Shown: positions 1 to 8,840 of the stretch, piece by piece
Position numbering within the stretch: position 1 is the stretch's first letter
Layout: each line of letters opens with the position of its first letter
Assembly: GCA_021432605.1 (NCBI GenBank)
Contig: MU271151.1
Location: 868,001 to 932,000 of the forward strand
Source: Coniochaeta sp. PMI_546
Lineage: Eukaryota > Ascomycota > Sordariomycetes > Coniochaetales > Coniochaetaceae
Direction of reading: 5' to 3'
DNA length: 64,000 nt
Translations under genes and position numbers: made by a program
The notes under the pieces: generated by a model
What the model saw: only the letters and a program-made list of their open reading frames with translations
Told to the model about the DNA's origin: nothing
Databases searched by the model: none

Positions 1-105
1 AAGAAGTTCTGGGACCAGGTCAAAGACGGGGACAAGGACGAGGTCACGCTACCGCCCAAGGACCTCGAGGACGGATCCGGGGCGGGGTCAGAGGACGATC
101 TGTAA
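1..105 (+). CDS. 3' end of an unidentified protein-coding gene
   Basis: An open frame runs from base 1 to a TAA at 103-105 and gives 34 residues. They are acidic and low in complexity: Asp, Glu and Lys dominate, and the end reads SEDDL. The upstream part lies outside the window, so the family cannot be named. A following AT-richer stretch fits a 3' UTR before the next gene on the same strand. The call rests on the clean stop and the coding-like composition only. Confidence 0.55.
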   Translation, partial: KKFWDQVKDGDKDEVTLPPKDLEDGSGAGSEDDL

Positions 106-182
106 ATGTCTGTATATGCCCTTTGTTTGAGGTGTGTATACTCCGCATGCGTCTTGAATACTAATGTAGGTGATATAAAGAA

Positions 183-2021
183 ATGGGAATCTTTGATGGT
201 GGTTTGTGGTTGGTCCAAAGTAAGCTAGCATCCAATGGCCTTTGTCATTCAGGATGTTCAAATACCATGCAATCCCGTAGCAACACTTTTTTTTGCGATA
301 TCTGTCCTGCTTTTGTATACGGAGACTGTCTGGATTGCGGCGTATATTCTCACCCCTCGAGAGAGCACAGGCACAAAATGGAATATGAAGCAGTGGACGC
401 GGCCATCATGGCCGAATATCATAACGAGGCCAGGCTGCTATACCTCCAAAAGACCAGCACTGACTTCTTCCATCTCTGGCGGGCCGGTTATGATGAAGCC
501 CAAAAATATGACCGCCAGAAACGGGCCGCAATTCTGCGACATATGCGGTTTCCCCGGTCCGGGGAGTGGGTGGGCCACCAGGAGATGAATTGGGGGCCAC
601 CGCTGCACCGTATTGTCAAGAAAGCGCGGAGAAGGCGCGATCGATACCGGGACCAGGCCAATCGCAATGCCATGGCACTGGACCAGAACTTGCAGTTCGC
701 TGACCTGCGCGTGGGCAGGATACTCGGCTGGGGAGGACTCGGCATCGCGTGCGAGGTGGACGGGACAAAGCCGAATGGGGAGACGCTGAAGGTGGTGTGC
801 AAGGTTGCTCTTCATGGTACCGAGCAGGAGGCGATGGCCAAGGAGAAGCGCAATCACATCGAGACTGCCGGGGCGAGGCACATTGTTCAACGTGTTGTGC
901 TCGAGGAAAATCCACGGAGGACGACATCATCGAGTCGCGAAGGCCGCAGCAAGAAGCCGCGGGCCTCGACTCTCGGTTCTGTAGGTGAAGGTGTCGCAGA
1001 AATGACCGATGTTGACCGGGCACGGGTGATGGAGGATGTCAGGAACTTCAATAGGAGGATGCTGAGGAAACAACTAGATGCCAGGGACGACATGCTCTTC
1101 ATCGAGTTCATGCAACGCGGAGACTTGTACGGGTGCTTGTGCAAGGCCAGCATGAGCGACACGCCCTTCCCCGACCAGCTCCTGTGGCAGATATTCGACT
1201 GTTTGTTCAAGGGGGTCATCGCCATGGCGTACCCGGGCATTTGGCACAATCCAGAAGAGGACCCAGAGCACCACAACGTATCTCAAAAGACAGAATCATG
1301 TGAGCATCTCTGGGAGTTGGATCAAGTGGACAGCACCATGGTTCACTTCGACCTGGATCCGCAGAACATCCTCATTGGCGACTTTGACGGGGACGAGCAC
1401 AGTATCTTACCGGTCGTCAAGATCGCGGACCTCGGCCTCTGCTTGAACGTCGACATCCGCTTCAGAAATGACCCTCACAGGATGTGGGCGGCGCGACGAC
1501 GTGGCAAATTCACCATATACACGCCAGAGCAGTTCACCGAGGAATGGGACTATGTGAGAAGGACACCATTCTCGGAGCACGGTGTGCAAAAGGCGACCGC
1601 AGGCAACTACCACTGGTGGACGAACCTCTATCAGGTGGCGCAGGTGATGTGGCAGCTCATCACGCTGCACTCGATCGAGTACCCGCCGGTTGCCGTGCCG
1701 TACGACACAGAGCTTCCCGACGGCACCCTGGAGACGCAGTGGAGCTACGGCACGGGGCTGCTAGACCCTCACTACGACTATGTAGATCGGGATTTGCGGG
1801 AGCTGGTGATGTCCTGCATGAACCACAACCCGACGGATCGGCCGGACATGCCGCATATTGAAGAAGTTCTACGAGAGAAAATCCACAGGCAAGGGGAGAT
1901 GTCGGCGGAGGAGCGCAAAGCAGTGCAAGATTTTTGCGTACAGCTGTTTGCAGACCCTCCGCCGCCAGCAGCGGTGCCTGCGACCTTGTCTGCCGTGGCG
2001 GCGGCGCAGCTACAGTTGTGA
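183..2021 (+). CDS. Protein kinase-like protein with Cys/His-rich N-terminus
   Basis: A single 612-residue frame. A Gly-rich loop (GWGGLG, about residue 181) is followed by the candidate ATP-anchoring Lys207 in VCKVAL, a catalytic loop HFDLDPQN (His388, Asp390) and DLG at 416-418 replacing the usual DFG. This is the order of a Ser/Thr-type kinase domain, and the core residues suggest it may be active. Residues 20-65 hold CDIC, CLDC and HPSREHRH, resembling a divergent ZZ-type zinc finger, which favours the ATG at 183 over the internal one at 378. The C-terminus is Pro/Ala-rich. Substrate and pathway are unknown. Such divergent kinases are common as lineage-specific genes in filamentous ascomycetes. 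Confidence is high for kinase fold, low for the zinc finger. Confidence 0.8.
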   Translation: MGIFDGGLWLVQSKLASNGLCHSGCSNTMQSRSNTFFCDICPAFVYGDCLDCGVYSHPSREHRHKMEYEAVDAAIMAEYHNEARLLYLQKTSTDFFHLWRAGYDEAQKYDRQKRAAILRHMRFPRSGEWVGHQEMNWGPPLHRIVKKARRRRDRYRDQANRNAMALDQNLQFADLRVGRILGWGGLGIACEVDGTKPNGETLKVVCKVALHGTEQEAMAKEKRNHIETAGARHIVQRVVLEENPRRTTSSSREGRSKKPRASTLGSVGEGVAEMTDVDRARVMEDVRNFNRRMLRKQLDARDDMLFIEFMQRGDLYGCLCKASMSDTPFPDQLLWQIFDCLFKGVIAMAYPGIWHNPEEDPEHHNVSQKTESCEHLWELDQVDSTMVHFDLDPQNILIGDFDGDEHSILPVVKIADLGLCLNVDIRFRNDPHRMWAARRRGKFTIYTPEQFTEEWDYVRRTPFSEHGVQKATAGNYHWWTNLYQVAQVMWQLITLHSIEYPPVAVPYDTELPDGTLETQWSYGTGLLDPHYDYVDRDLRELVMSCMNHNPTDRPDMPHIEEVLREKIHRQGEMSAEERKAVQDFCVQLFADPPPPAAVPATLSAVAAAQLQL

Positions 2022-3188
2022 GCAACACGAGGGCGACCGGTAGGCCTTCATGTGACCCGTGGAGGTGGATGATTTCAGAAGGCGAATGTGAGTTGAATTA
2101 CCAAAGATTTGCTGGCCCGCATGGAATCGAAAAGGCTATATGATGGTCGTGGTAGATCACAGATGCAGCTGTGACCGTAGCGTGTTGTTCTGTCATTATA
2201 TGTGAAAATATGGGAACAACTAAGTGTTTTTGTCGGTTGTCGTGGTGTTTCGCGCCTTGTTTTCTATCATCTGTCTTTAATAGTCTGGAGGTCTAGTAGC
2301 AGGAACCGCCTAAATTTGCCATTTTGCCGAATAGTGTAAGACGAATGCGCTCATGGCCAACGGCGGCTACTGTATGATATCCGGAATACGGCATAATCTG
2401 TGAAAACATTGTACACTAGGGTGGGCTGATGGGTCGTGGAATGTAGCCCGTGGTGATATGACGTTGTCAATTTGTCGTTAAGGTCCCCTGGATCTGGTTT
2501 TGATGGGGTGCAGCAGGTGTGCAGCAGTGGATCGCGGGCGCTAACGCGATCCTGGCGACTCAGGGTGGTGCCACAGCAGGTTTTCTGATTCGATGGTCAC
2601 AACTCGCTCAACCGCACGTGTAAGTCTCTTGGTTGCCTGGCAACGCCCAACCCGAGATGTCAACATCGGACTCGACCCTCGATCTTGGCGCCCACTGCTG
2701 TTGCTACCACCCTCTTCCCTGTCTAGTCTCTCTTACTTTTTGATCCCAGATCTACATCTGTCCAATTGATACTGGAGTTCAACACAATTCCGCATACACA
2801 AACTTCACCTCAACAAGCTCCATCTCATAAACACCTAGACTGCAATTGAACACTCGTCTTCAAGCTAGAGTTCTCCTATCCATACTGTCACTCGCCTGAG
2901 CAAGGCGTCAGAGACAGAGCTTCACACTATAGTCCTTCTGCAAAGTCGACATCGACTGAGCACAACCGACTTATCCCATCTCGCCCGGCCGCCTGGCTTG
3001 CGCTGCGGAGGTGAGACTTGGACATCCTGAGAGAAGACTGTACCGTGTATTAGAACAGCGACTGACAATCGTTTTCTTGGCCAGTTTCGGAACCAATTCG
3101 ATCAGCACTCATTCAGCGAGTGCGTCAAGAATCACATCGACGACAACGAACGACTGACCCCCCTTCCGAACTCACATCTGCATCAACA
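2022..3188. other. Intergenic region and long 5' leader of the Swi5-like gene
   Basis: No coding sequence recognised. The first part is AT-rich downstream sequence of the kinase gene. From about 2700 the plus strand becomes pyrimidine-rich with many CT and CA runs, as in fungal promoters and 5' UTRs. A likely 5' UTR intron at 3011-3084 is listed separately. Confidence 0.5.
3011..3084 (+). other. Putative 5' UTR intron of the Swi5-like gene
   Basis: GTGAGA donor after GGAG, a CTGAC branch-like sequence at 3062-3066, a T-rich stretch and a CCAG acceptor ending at 3084. The intron would be 74 nt, a usual size here. It sits about 100 nt upstream of the chosen ATG. Confidence 0.45.
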
Positions 3189-6128
3189 ATGCTGTCCAAT
3201 CCACCACCAACACCCAGCAATCTTCACTCGCGCCAACGGCTGCATCGACGACAGAACTCGACGCCCACGGCTTTCGAAGCGGTGAAGATTGCACCGTTGC
3301 CCAACTTCAGATATCACGACCAGGCGCAGCAACAGCAACAACAACGGTCCCATGTGTCACATCGACGAGGCATGAGCCTCGACACAAGGCGACTCCAGCT
3401 GCAGCCACCATCATCGTCGGCAACGGGCACAAATCGGCAGGACTACTCTCCGGTAAGTACACCAACGACTAACAACCAAGGATTATCAACGACACCACAG
3501 CATGTCATGCGAGAAACGCAGCAGCAACGCACAGCGCGACTAGGGCCTAGCCAGCCCATCAACAGCACCAACGCTAGCAACTATGCCAGCAACAGCAGGA
3601 GGAACAGTGCTATCAACAGGCACAGCAACAACCAGAGTAGGAGCTCCTGCCACAGCCGAAACAGTAGCACCAGCAGCATCGGAAGCATCAACCACTTCGG
3701 CATAGACGAGAACAACAACTTTCTGATCTCCCCTCACGGAACACCCCAGAGCCAGAGGTTCGTCAACGTCATGCCAAGTACTAGACAAATGGAGGACATG
3801 AGCATGTCCTTCGGGCCGTACCTAAGCCAGATGGACGACATGATGCAGAAAAGCCAGCAAGGCTACAACAACGCCCAGGGACAGGACTTTGAGCTCTATG
3901 CTCCCGACAGCGCCCTGTCAACGCCCACTTTCCTGACGTTTGCCGAGGCAAGCCCAAGTGAATCCCCCCAGGGCTGGATCTCGGAGGGCGAGGCCACGAA
4001 CTCGCGCCGCTCATCCCGTCGCATCAGCAATGGGATCCTCGACCGGGTTGCAAAGTTCGAGAACATGGGCCCCGAACCAATACATAACGGAAGACCGTAT
4101 ACGCCCCCCGGACAGAATGACAACAGTAAGAGTCCCCATGTCATCGAGTCCGCCATTCTGGGCTTTTGCGGAAGCAGCAGGCAGCTAACAAGGAGAACAG
4201 TTTATTACCCCCCTACACCGGTGGAGACACCTCATGATCGTATCATGAAGCACGACCAGCAACGACCAAGCCGCTTCTCAGATGACTACGACGAGTCGCT
4301 GGAAGAGACCATCAAGCCAGTCCGCGGCAACAGATCGCAGCGAAGCACTGGTGTCTTTGAACAAATGCGTCAACAAGCGGAAGCCCAAGCCATGGCGCAA
4401 CAGCAATCCGGCCAGGAGCCCATGAGCACCATGTCCAGACCGTATGCAGACTCATGCATACCATCGGCCGACTTCATCGACATGACCACCATGGACCAGT
4501 TCGTCAAAATCGAGGGCGACTTTGAAGACCTCCCTGCCAGCAACCTCCGCAGCTCGCCACCAATGCATCCCCACATGGCCGCTTTCACCATGAACCGCGT
4601 CTTCGAACAGAAGCCAGATCTCCAACCGCACGACGTGGACTCGCAGGACACGGTAAGACCGGAGAGATCATCGGCACAGTCATCCCGCCGCAGCTCCCCT
4701 CACCGGCGGACCGAGTCTCTGGCATCTATCGTGAGCGCTGCCAGCATCTCCAGCATCAACATCGAAGAGACAAAGACAGACACGGGCGTGACCATCGACG
4801 AGATCCAAATGTACATCGACGGTCCCGACGCCGATGCCAAGTGGACCTGCACATACGAGTCGTGCGGCAAGAAGTTCGGCCGCAAAGAGAACATCAAGAG
4901 CCACGTCCAGACGCACCTGAACGACCGGCAGTACCAGTGCCCAACGTGCAAGAAGTGCTTTGTGCGGCAGCACGACCTGAAGCGTCACGCCAAGATCCAT
5001 ACCGGTATCAAGCCGTACCCGTGCGAGTGCGGCAACAGCTTCGCCCGCCACGACGCCCTGACCCGCCATCGCCAGCGAGGCATGTGTATTGGCGCATTTG
5101 ACGGCGTCGTGCGGAAGGTCGTTAAGCGTGGACGGCCGCGCAAGTACAGGCCTGACATGGAAGACCGCCTCGAGAAGAGCGAGCGGACCCGTCGTAAGAA
5201 CAAGGCGTCCGCCAGTGGGTCCCAGGCCGGTAGACACACATCCACGCCGAGCTCCGCCGGCAGTCAGTCAGAGTACTACGACAGCTCGGCTGCCAACTCT
5301 CCCTCGAACGACCATGACTTCGATGGAGTCCTCGACGACGCTCCTTTCCCTGACATGGACATGATGGATGTCGGGGTCATGGGCGCTAGCTCAGCAACCG
5401 CCCCGGCCTTGAACCTGCCCATGCACGACATCGGATCAACAACGTCGAGAGCAACTAGCACCAAGACCATGAGCCCAGCAGCGATATCCTCGGCCTTCAT
5501 GCCCACCTCGTCCAACTTTGAAGATAACAACACGTTCGACGTCACAAGCGTCAGCCCGGAACAGATCACCGCCGCGTCTCCCTCGACGATGAGCAACTAC
5601 TCCTTCCACGGCCTGCCAACCATGCCCGCAAGCCTCACCCGCGCCGCCGGTGCAGACACAGCACCGGCTTCTCCAGCCAAGAGCGTAACGAGCAATTATA
5701 CCCACCAACCCGGTACTCCGCCCGAGCTGTCTGCCTCCTCCTCCCCACCGCCCGCCAACACCGACTCCGGTGCCGGCGCAGCAGCGACCCAGCCGCCGCG
5801 CTACTTCGACCTCGACGACGTCGACGACTTCGACCCCAACGCCTCCGGGCTGTCGGACCACTCCATCGGCCTGGGCACCACCGTCGCCGCCCACGCCGCT
5901 GCCGTCAGCTGCGGGGCCGGGGCGGGCAACATGTCCGCGCTGTCGCTCGTGGACGTGCACGACGACATGCTCCTCCACGCCTTTGGCAGCCACGAGGACG
6001 GGCTGGTGCAGCTGCACCAGGCCGAGCGGGACATGATGATGGGTGGCGGGAAGTACTTCGAGGATGTCGACGAGGTTGCGCTGTTCACAAATGCGGAGGA
6101 CGTCGATGTTTTTTTTGGGAGTTCGTGA
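3189..6128 (+). CDS. swi5: Swi5/Ace2-type C2H2 zinc-finger transcription factor
   Basis: ATG at 3189 in a CAACAATG context; the frame is open further upstream but has no other ATG. Three consecutive zinc fingers lie at about 4840-5085 (CTYESC, CPTC, and PCEC followed by HDALTRHR). They are followed by an AT-hook-like KRGRPRK, the arrangement of yeast Swi5/Ace2, which drive late-mitotic and cell-separation genes. The rest is low-complexity Gln/Asn/Ser-rich activation-type sequence. An intron at 4126-4200 (GTAAGA donor, CTAAC branch, CAG acceptor, 75 nt) is stop-free and in frame; removing it joins NDN to IYYPPTP. A second candidate, 3453-3500 (GTAAGT, ACTAAC, CAG, 48 nt), is also in frame and less certain. 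The protein is 979 residues if both are retained. Confidence 0.88.
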   Translation: MLSNPPPTPSNLHSRQRLHRRQNSTPTAFEAVKIAPLPNFRYHDQAQQQQQQRSHVSHRRGMSLDTRRLQLQPPSSSATGTNRQDYSPVSTPTTNNQGLSTTPQHVMRETQQQRTARLGPSQPINSTNASNYASNSRRNSAINRHSNNQSRSSCHSRNSSTSSIGSINHFGIDENNNFLISPHGTPQSQRFVNVMPSTRQMEDMSMSFGPYLSQMDDMMQKSQQGYNNAQGQDFELYAPDSALSTPTFLTFAEASPSESPQGWISEGEATNSRRSSRRISNGILDRVAKFENMGPEPIHNGRPYTPPGQNDNSKSPHVIESAILGFCGSSRQLTRRTVYYPPTPVETPHDRIMKHDQQRPSRFSDDYDESLEETIKPVRGNRSQRSTGVFEQMRQQAEAQAMAQQQSGQEPMSTMSRPYADSCIPSADFIDMTTMDQFVKIEGDFEDLPASNLRSSPPMHPHMAAFTMNRVFEQKPDLQPHDVDSQDTVRPERSSAQSSRRSSPHRRTESLASIVSAASISSINIEETKTDTGVTIDEIQMYIDGPDADAKWTCTYESCGKKFGRKENIKSHVQTHLNDRQYQCPTCKKCFVRQHDLKRHAKIHTGIKPYPCECGNSFARHDALTRHRQRGMCIGAFDGVVRKVVKRGRPRKYRPDMEDRLEKSERTRRKNKASASGSQAGRHTSTPSSAGSQSEYYDSSAANSPSNDHDFDGVLDDAPFPDMDMMDVGVMGASSATAPALNLPMHDIGSTTSRATSTKTMSPAAISSAFMPTSSNFEDNNTFDVTSVSPEQITAASPSTMSNYSFHGLPTMPASLTRAAGADTAPASPAKSVTSNYTHQPGTPPELSASSSPPPANTDSGAGAAATQPPRYFDLDDVDDFDPNASGLSDHSIGLGTTVAAHAAAVSCGAGAGNMSALSLVDVHDDMLLHAFGSHEDGLVQLHQAERDMMMGGGKYFEDVDEVALFTNAEDVDVFFGSS

Positions 6129-6882
6129 AACGGGAAACGAATTCTTTGGGACTCTTGCGATGGATGACGTGCACTCTTCTTAGACTCGCCTTTCTTTCGG
6201 GAGTCAAACCTTTAATTACCAGGGCAGGCATGTGTCAGGAGAAGTCTCCAGCATGCTCTACTTCTCGATTCTGGGTTCTTTTCGACCTTTTTGCGCCTCT
6301 GGATGTTTTTACTCAGGCACCGTTTATTTACTTCGGCGAGATCGAGGTCTTGTTGTTAACGACGCTTATGTTGGGATGCCCCCGTGTATTCTAGGTTCGT
6401 GTCAGCTGTGTACTAATAGGAAGTCGGGTCACTCGGGGTGTTTTTCTTTGGAAGAGAGTAATGGGACGTCCCCATGTACGAGACGAGAAGACACGACGGG
6501 AGGGAAGAAAGACGCGGCGCGGTTTCCTTGGACGGCTGACACGAGGGTTTCTTTCCTCTTGCGGGCTTGCTAGAGATACGTAACATGACTGGATTCATCG
6601 ATGGAGAAGAGACCATTGCAATGTGCCCTGTGAATATTTCATGTGACTGTAATTGACCAGATTCGTCTGTCCCCCCTCTATGACACCAGCAGTTCGCTGT
6701 TAGTGAAATCCAAAGCACAAATCAGGACGTTTCATCATTTCCCGATCATGTTGGAAATGTTGGCCCCCACGACATTACTTTCTTCCGTGGACGAGTAAGC
6801 AGACGTCATATCCTCATAAATTCCGTGCCCATAACCTCTAGCACAACCTTCACTTCATCTCTCTTGTGCCCAAGAAATTAGT
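6129..6882. other. Convergent 3' intergenic region
   Basis: Lies between the stop of the Swi5-like gene (plus) and the stop of the Cys-rich membrane protein gene (minus). No coding, RNA or repeat feature recognised; it presumably holds both 3' UTRs. Confidence 0.5.
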
Positions 6883-7838
6883 TCACCCAAGCCGTCCGTC
6901 TTTTTCCGCTACGAACCCCGGCGACGGTGTCGGATACGGCGAGGGGTACGGCGACGGATAAGTAGGCGCGGGCGAAGCTAGAGTTGGCACATCGGTAGCC
7001 GGGGACATCGGTGGCCCGGCTGGTGCACTTGGCGCTAGCAAGCCGGCCTCGGCAGCTGCCTGCTTCTTCTTCTTGTCCCTGCGGATCAGCAGGAAGACGG
7101 CGGTGGCGCAGGCCACGCCGATGATGCTGCCCGCGAGGCCCACTCCGAGTGCGACGCCCAGGTCCTTATTGCTGCTGCTACCGCCGCCACCTCCTCCGCT
7201 GCTCGCCGAGCTCGAGGTGGACGTTGCTGATGCGGCTGTCACTGTCACGCCGGTCGCGAGGGCGGTTCCGGACGTCGATGTGGTTCTGCTGCTCGTGCTG
7301 GTGGTCCGGGTGCTCGAGCTCGTCGTCGTGGTTTTCTTGGACGTAGTTGATGTCGACGACGTGGTCGAGGACGTGAAAGCGACAGTGGCTGTGTTGTTGA
7401 GGGCAAACTGGGAGGTGCCATCCGTGCAGCAGCCAGAGCCACAGCAGTAGTCGCCAGACGAGCATTTCTGCAGCGATATCCAGCTGGTAGGTGTGTCTGT
7501 GGGAATTGTCAGAGACTCTGTACTTGGCATACCAGGGGCTGCAACTTGAGCGACGACTGACCTCCTTGACAAACTTGGGCACAACTCGGATCCTGCCAGG
7601 TCTTGTCGGTACAAGCACCGCGGAAGTAGTAGTGGCCCACCCAGTTGCAGAGGCCGTCTGCCATGCAGACATCGCCCTCGCTGGGGATACAACATGTAGA
7701 TGCTGTGCCGGTGCTTTTGCAAGGCACCCAGGTATATGTTCCGGCGACCGAGCCGTCGGGATAGTAGCAGGTCGCAGCGACCATAACGGCCCAGGCGAGC
7801 GGCGACAGCCATAAGGCCGGTATACGGGAGAAGCGCAT
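6883..7838 (-). CDS. Cys-rich single-pass membrane protein with Ser/Thr stalk
   Basis: Two exons, 7838-7562 and 7496-6883, joined across a 65-nt GTCAGT...CTGAC...CAG intron give 296 residues. The N-terminus is a signal peptide ending near MVAATC. The ectodomain has 14 cysteines, including a TCC pair and a terminal DYCCGSGCC block. It is followed by a Ser/Thr-rich stalk, a Gly run, one hydrophobic span (LGVALGVGLAGSIIG onward) and a basic stop-transfer RRDKKKK. The cytoplasmic tail is Pro-rich with YPSPYPSPYP. This architecture recalls Mid2/Wsc-like surface proteins, but the Cys-rich part is not a WSC domain and I do not recognise a named family. The long minus-strand frame running through this region from 7869 is wrong for exon 1, because the correct frame switches at the intron. 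Confidence 0.8.
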
Positions 7839-8840
7839 TGTTCAATGCTGTTACCGTCGTCGCGGACAACTAACGATGTACGCGAATGCTGAAGGCATTA
7901 ACATTGGCTTTGGGACTCATCCTCGTCGGGATGTTGCCCATCTTTAAAGAACCCAACTAGGACAACGCAGCCGCACTGCAAAGATTGGGAGGCTGATGTG
8001 CCAAGGCGTGATAGGGTGGCCCATTGATTGCTCGAGGCAATGGTGTTCATCGCATTCGTTGCCGGATTGGATTCGCGACTGCAAGTGGCTTCGTGCCAAG
8101 ACAGAAGAGGCAGGCTCGCAGCTCAGCTCCGACGCCACGAAATGGGCTGTCGTCCAGACTCTAGCAGGCTGCCAGCCCTGAGGTCTAGTGTAGAGCAAAC
8201 CTCTTTAGGAGGCCGAGCAGATCAGCGTCCGCATCCGCATCCGCATCCGTGCCCGATAACCACATCTCTATATTTTGAATAGACATTGCGATGGACATTC
8301 TCATTGTTTGTGTGGATTCGGTAGTCATCATGAGCGGCTACAACCTGCTGCACGATTGCGCCTGTTAGCTTTGGTGACATTTCCGACAGAGATGTGTTTA
8401 TCGCCGGTCAGGTACCTCAACTTTTGATCTCGCACCTCAGCTGTATTATATTTGGTCTCCTCGACTCGTCCTCTCGTCGTCTAATCCTGTCATCCTCAAA
8501 TCTTCTAATCGATTATTATGTTATTTCTAATTCGTACCTGGTGATTGCCAAAAGAGCTCAATCGACAGGAACAGTATCAAAAGAGGCACGCGCTAAGGTA
8601 AGGTACCTGACCTCAGCTTACCTTAGCAAGTTGTCACTAAGATAGCAGTTCCCCAGAATCCAGATCATGGCGCCCCACTATTTGTTAAGGTGAGAGTGGT
8701 GGTCAGGAATCGGGTATTGTACCGTACCTTACCCAAACCTATCCATCGCTCCTACCAAAAAAAAAACCCATGAGCTGCAGTGTTCAATTTGAAGGCTCAA
8801 GTCAGGTCAGCACACGATTGATCTGCTTGATGACTTGGAC
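7839..8840. other. Divergent promoter region with short repeats
   Basis: Separates the divergently transcribed membrane-protein and DUF4470/MYND genes. It contains a short run of the 6-mer GCATCC (about 8231-8248) and two perfect AGGTACCT palindromes at 8410-8417 and 8601-8608, the second inside an imperfect inverted TAAGGTA/TACCTTA pair. An A-run occurs near 8757-8765. No gene recognised. Confidence 0.5.

Noticed and set aside
7509-7869. Long minus-strand frame starting at 7869 as the true N-terminus of the Cys-rich membrane protein
   Set aside because: It reads exon 1 in the wrong frame (Arg/Leu-rich); the ATG at 7838 gives a signal peptide and correct junction.
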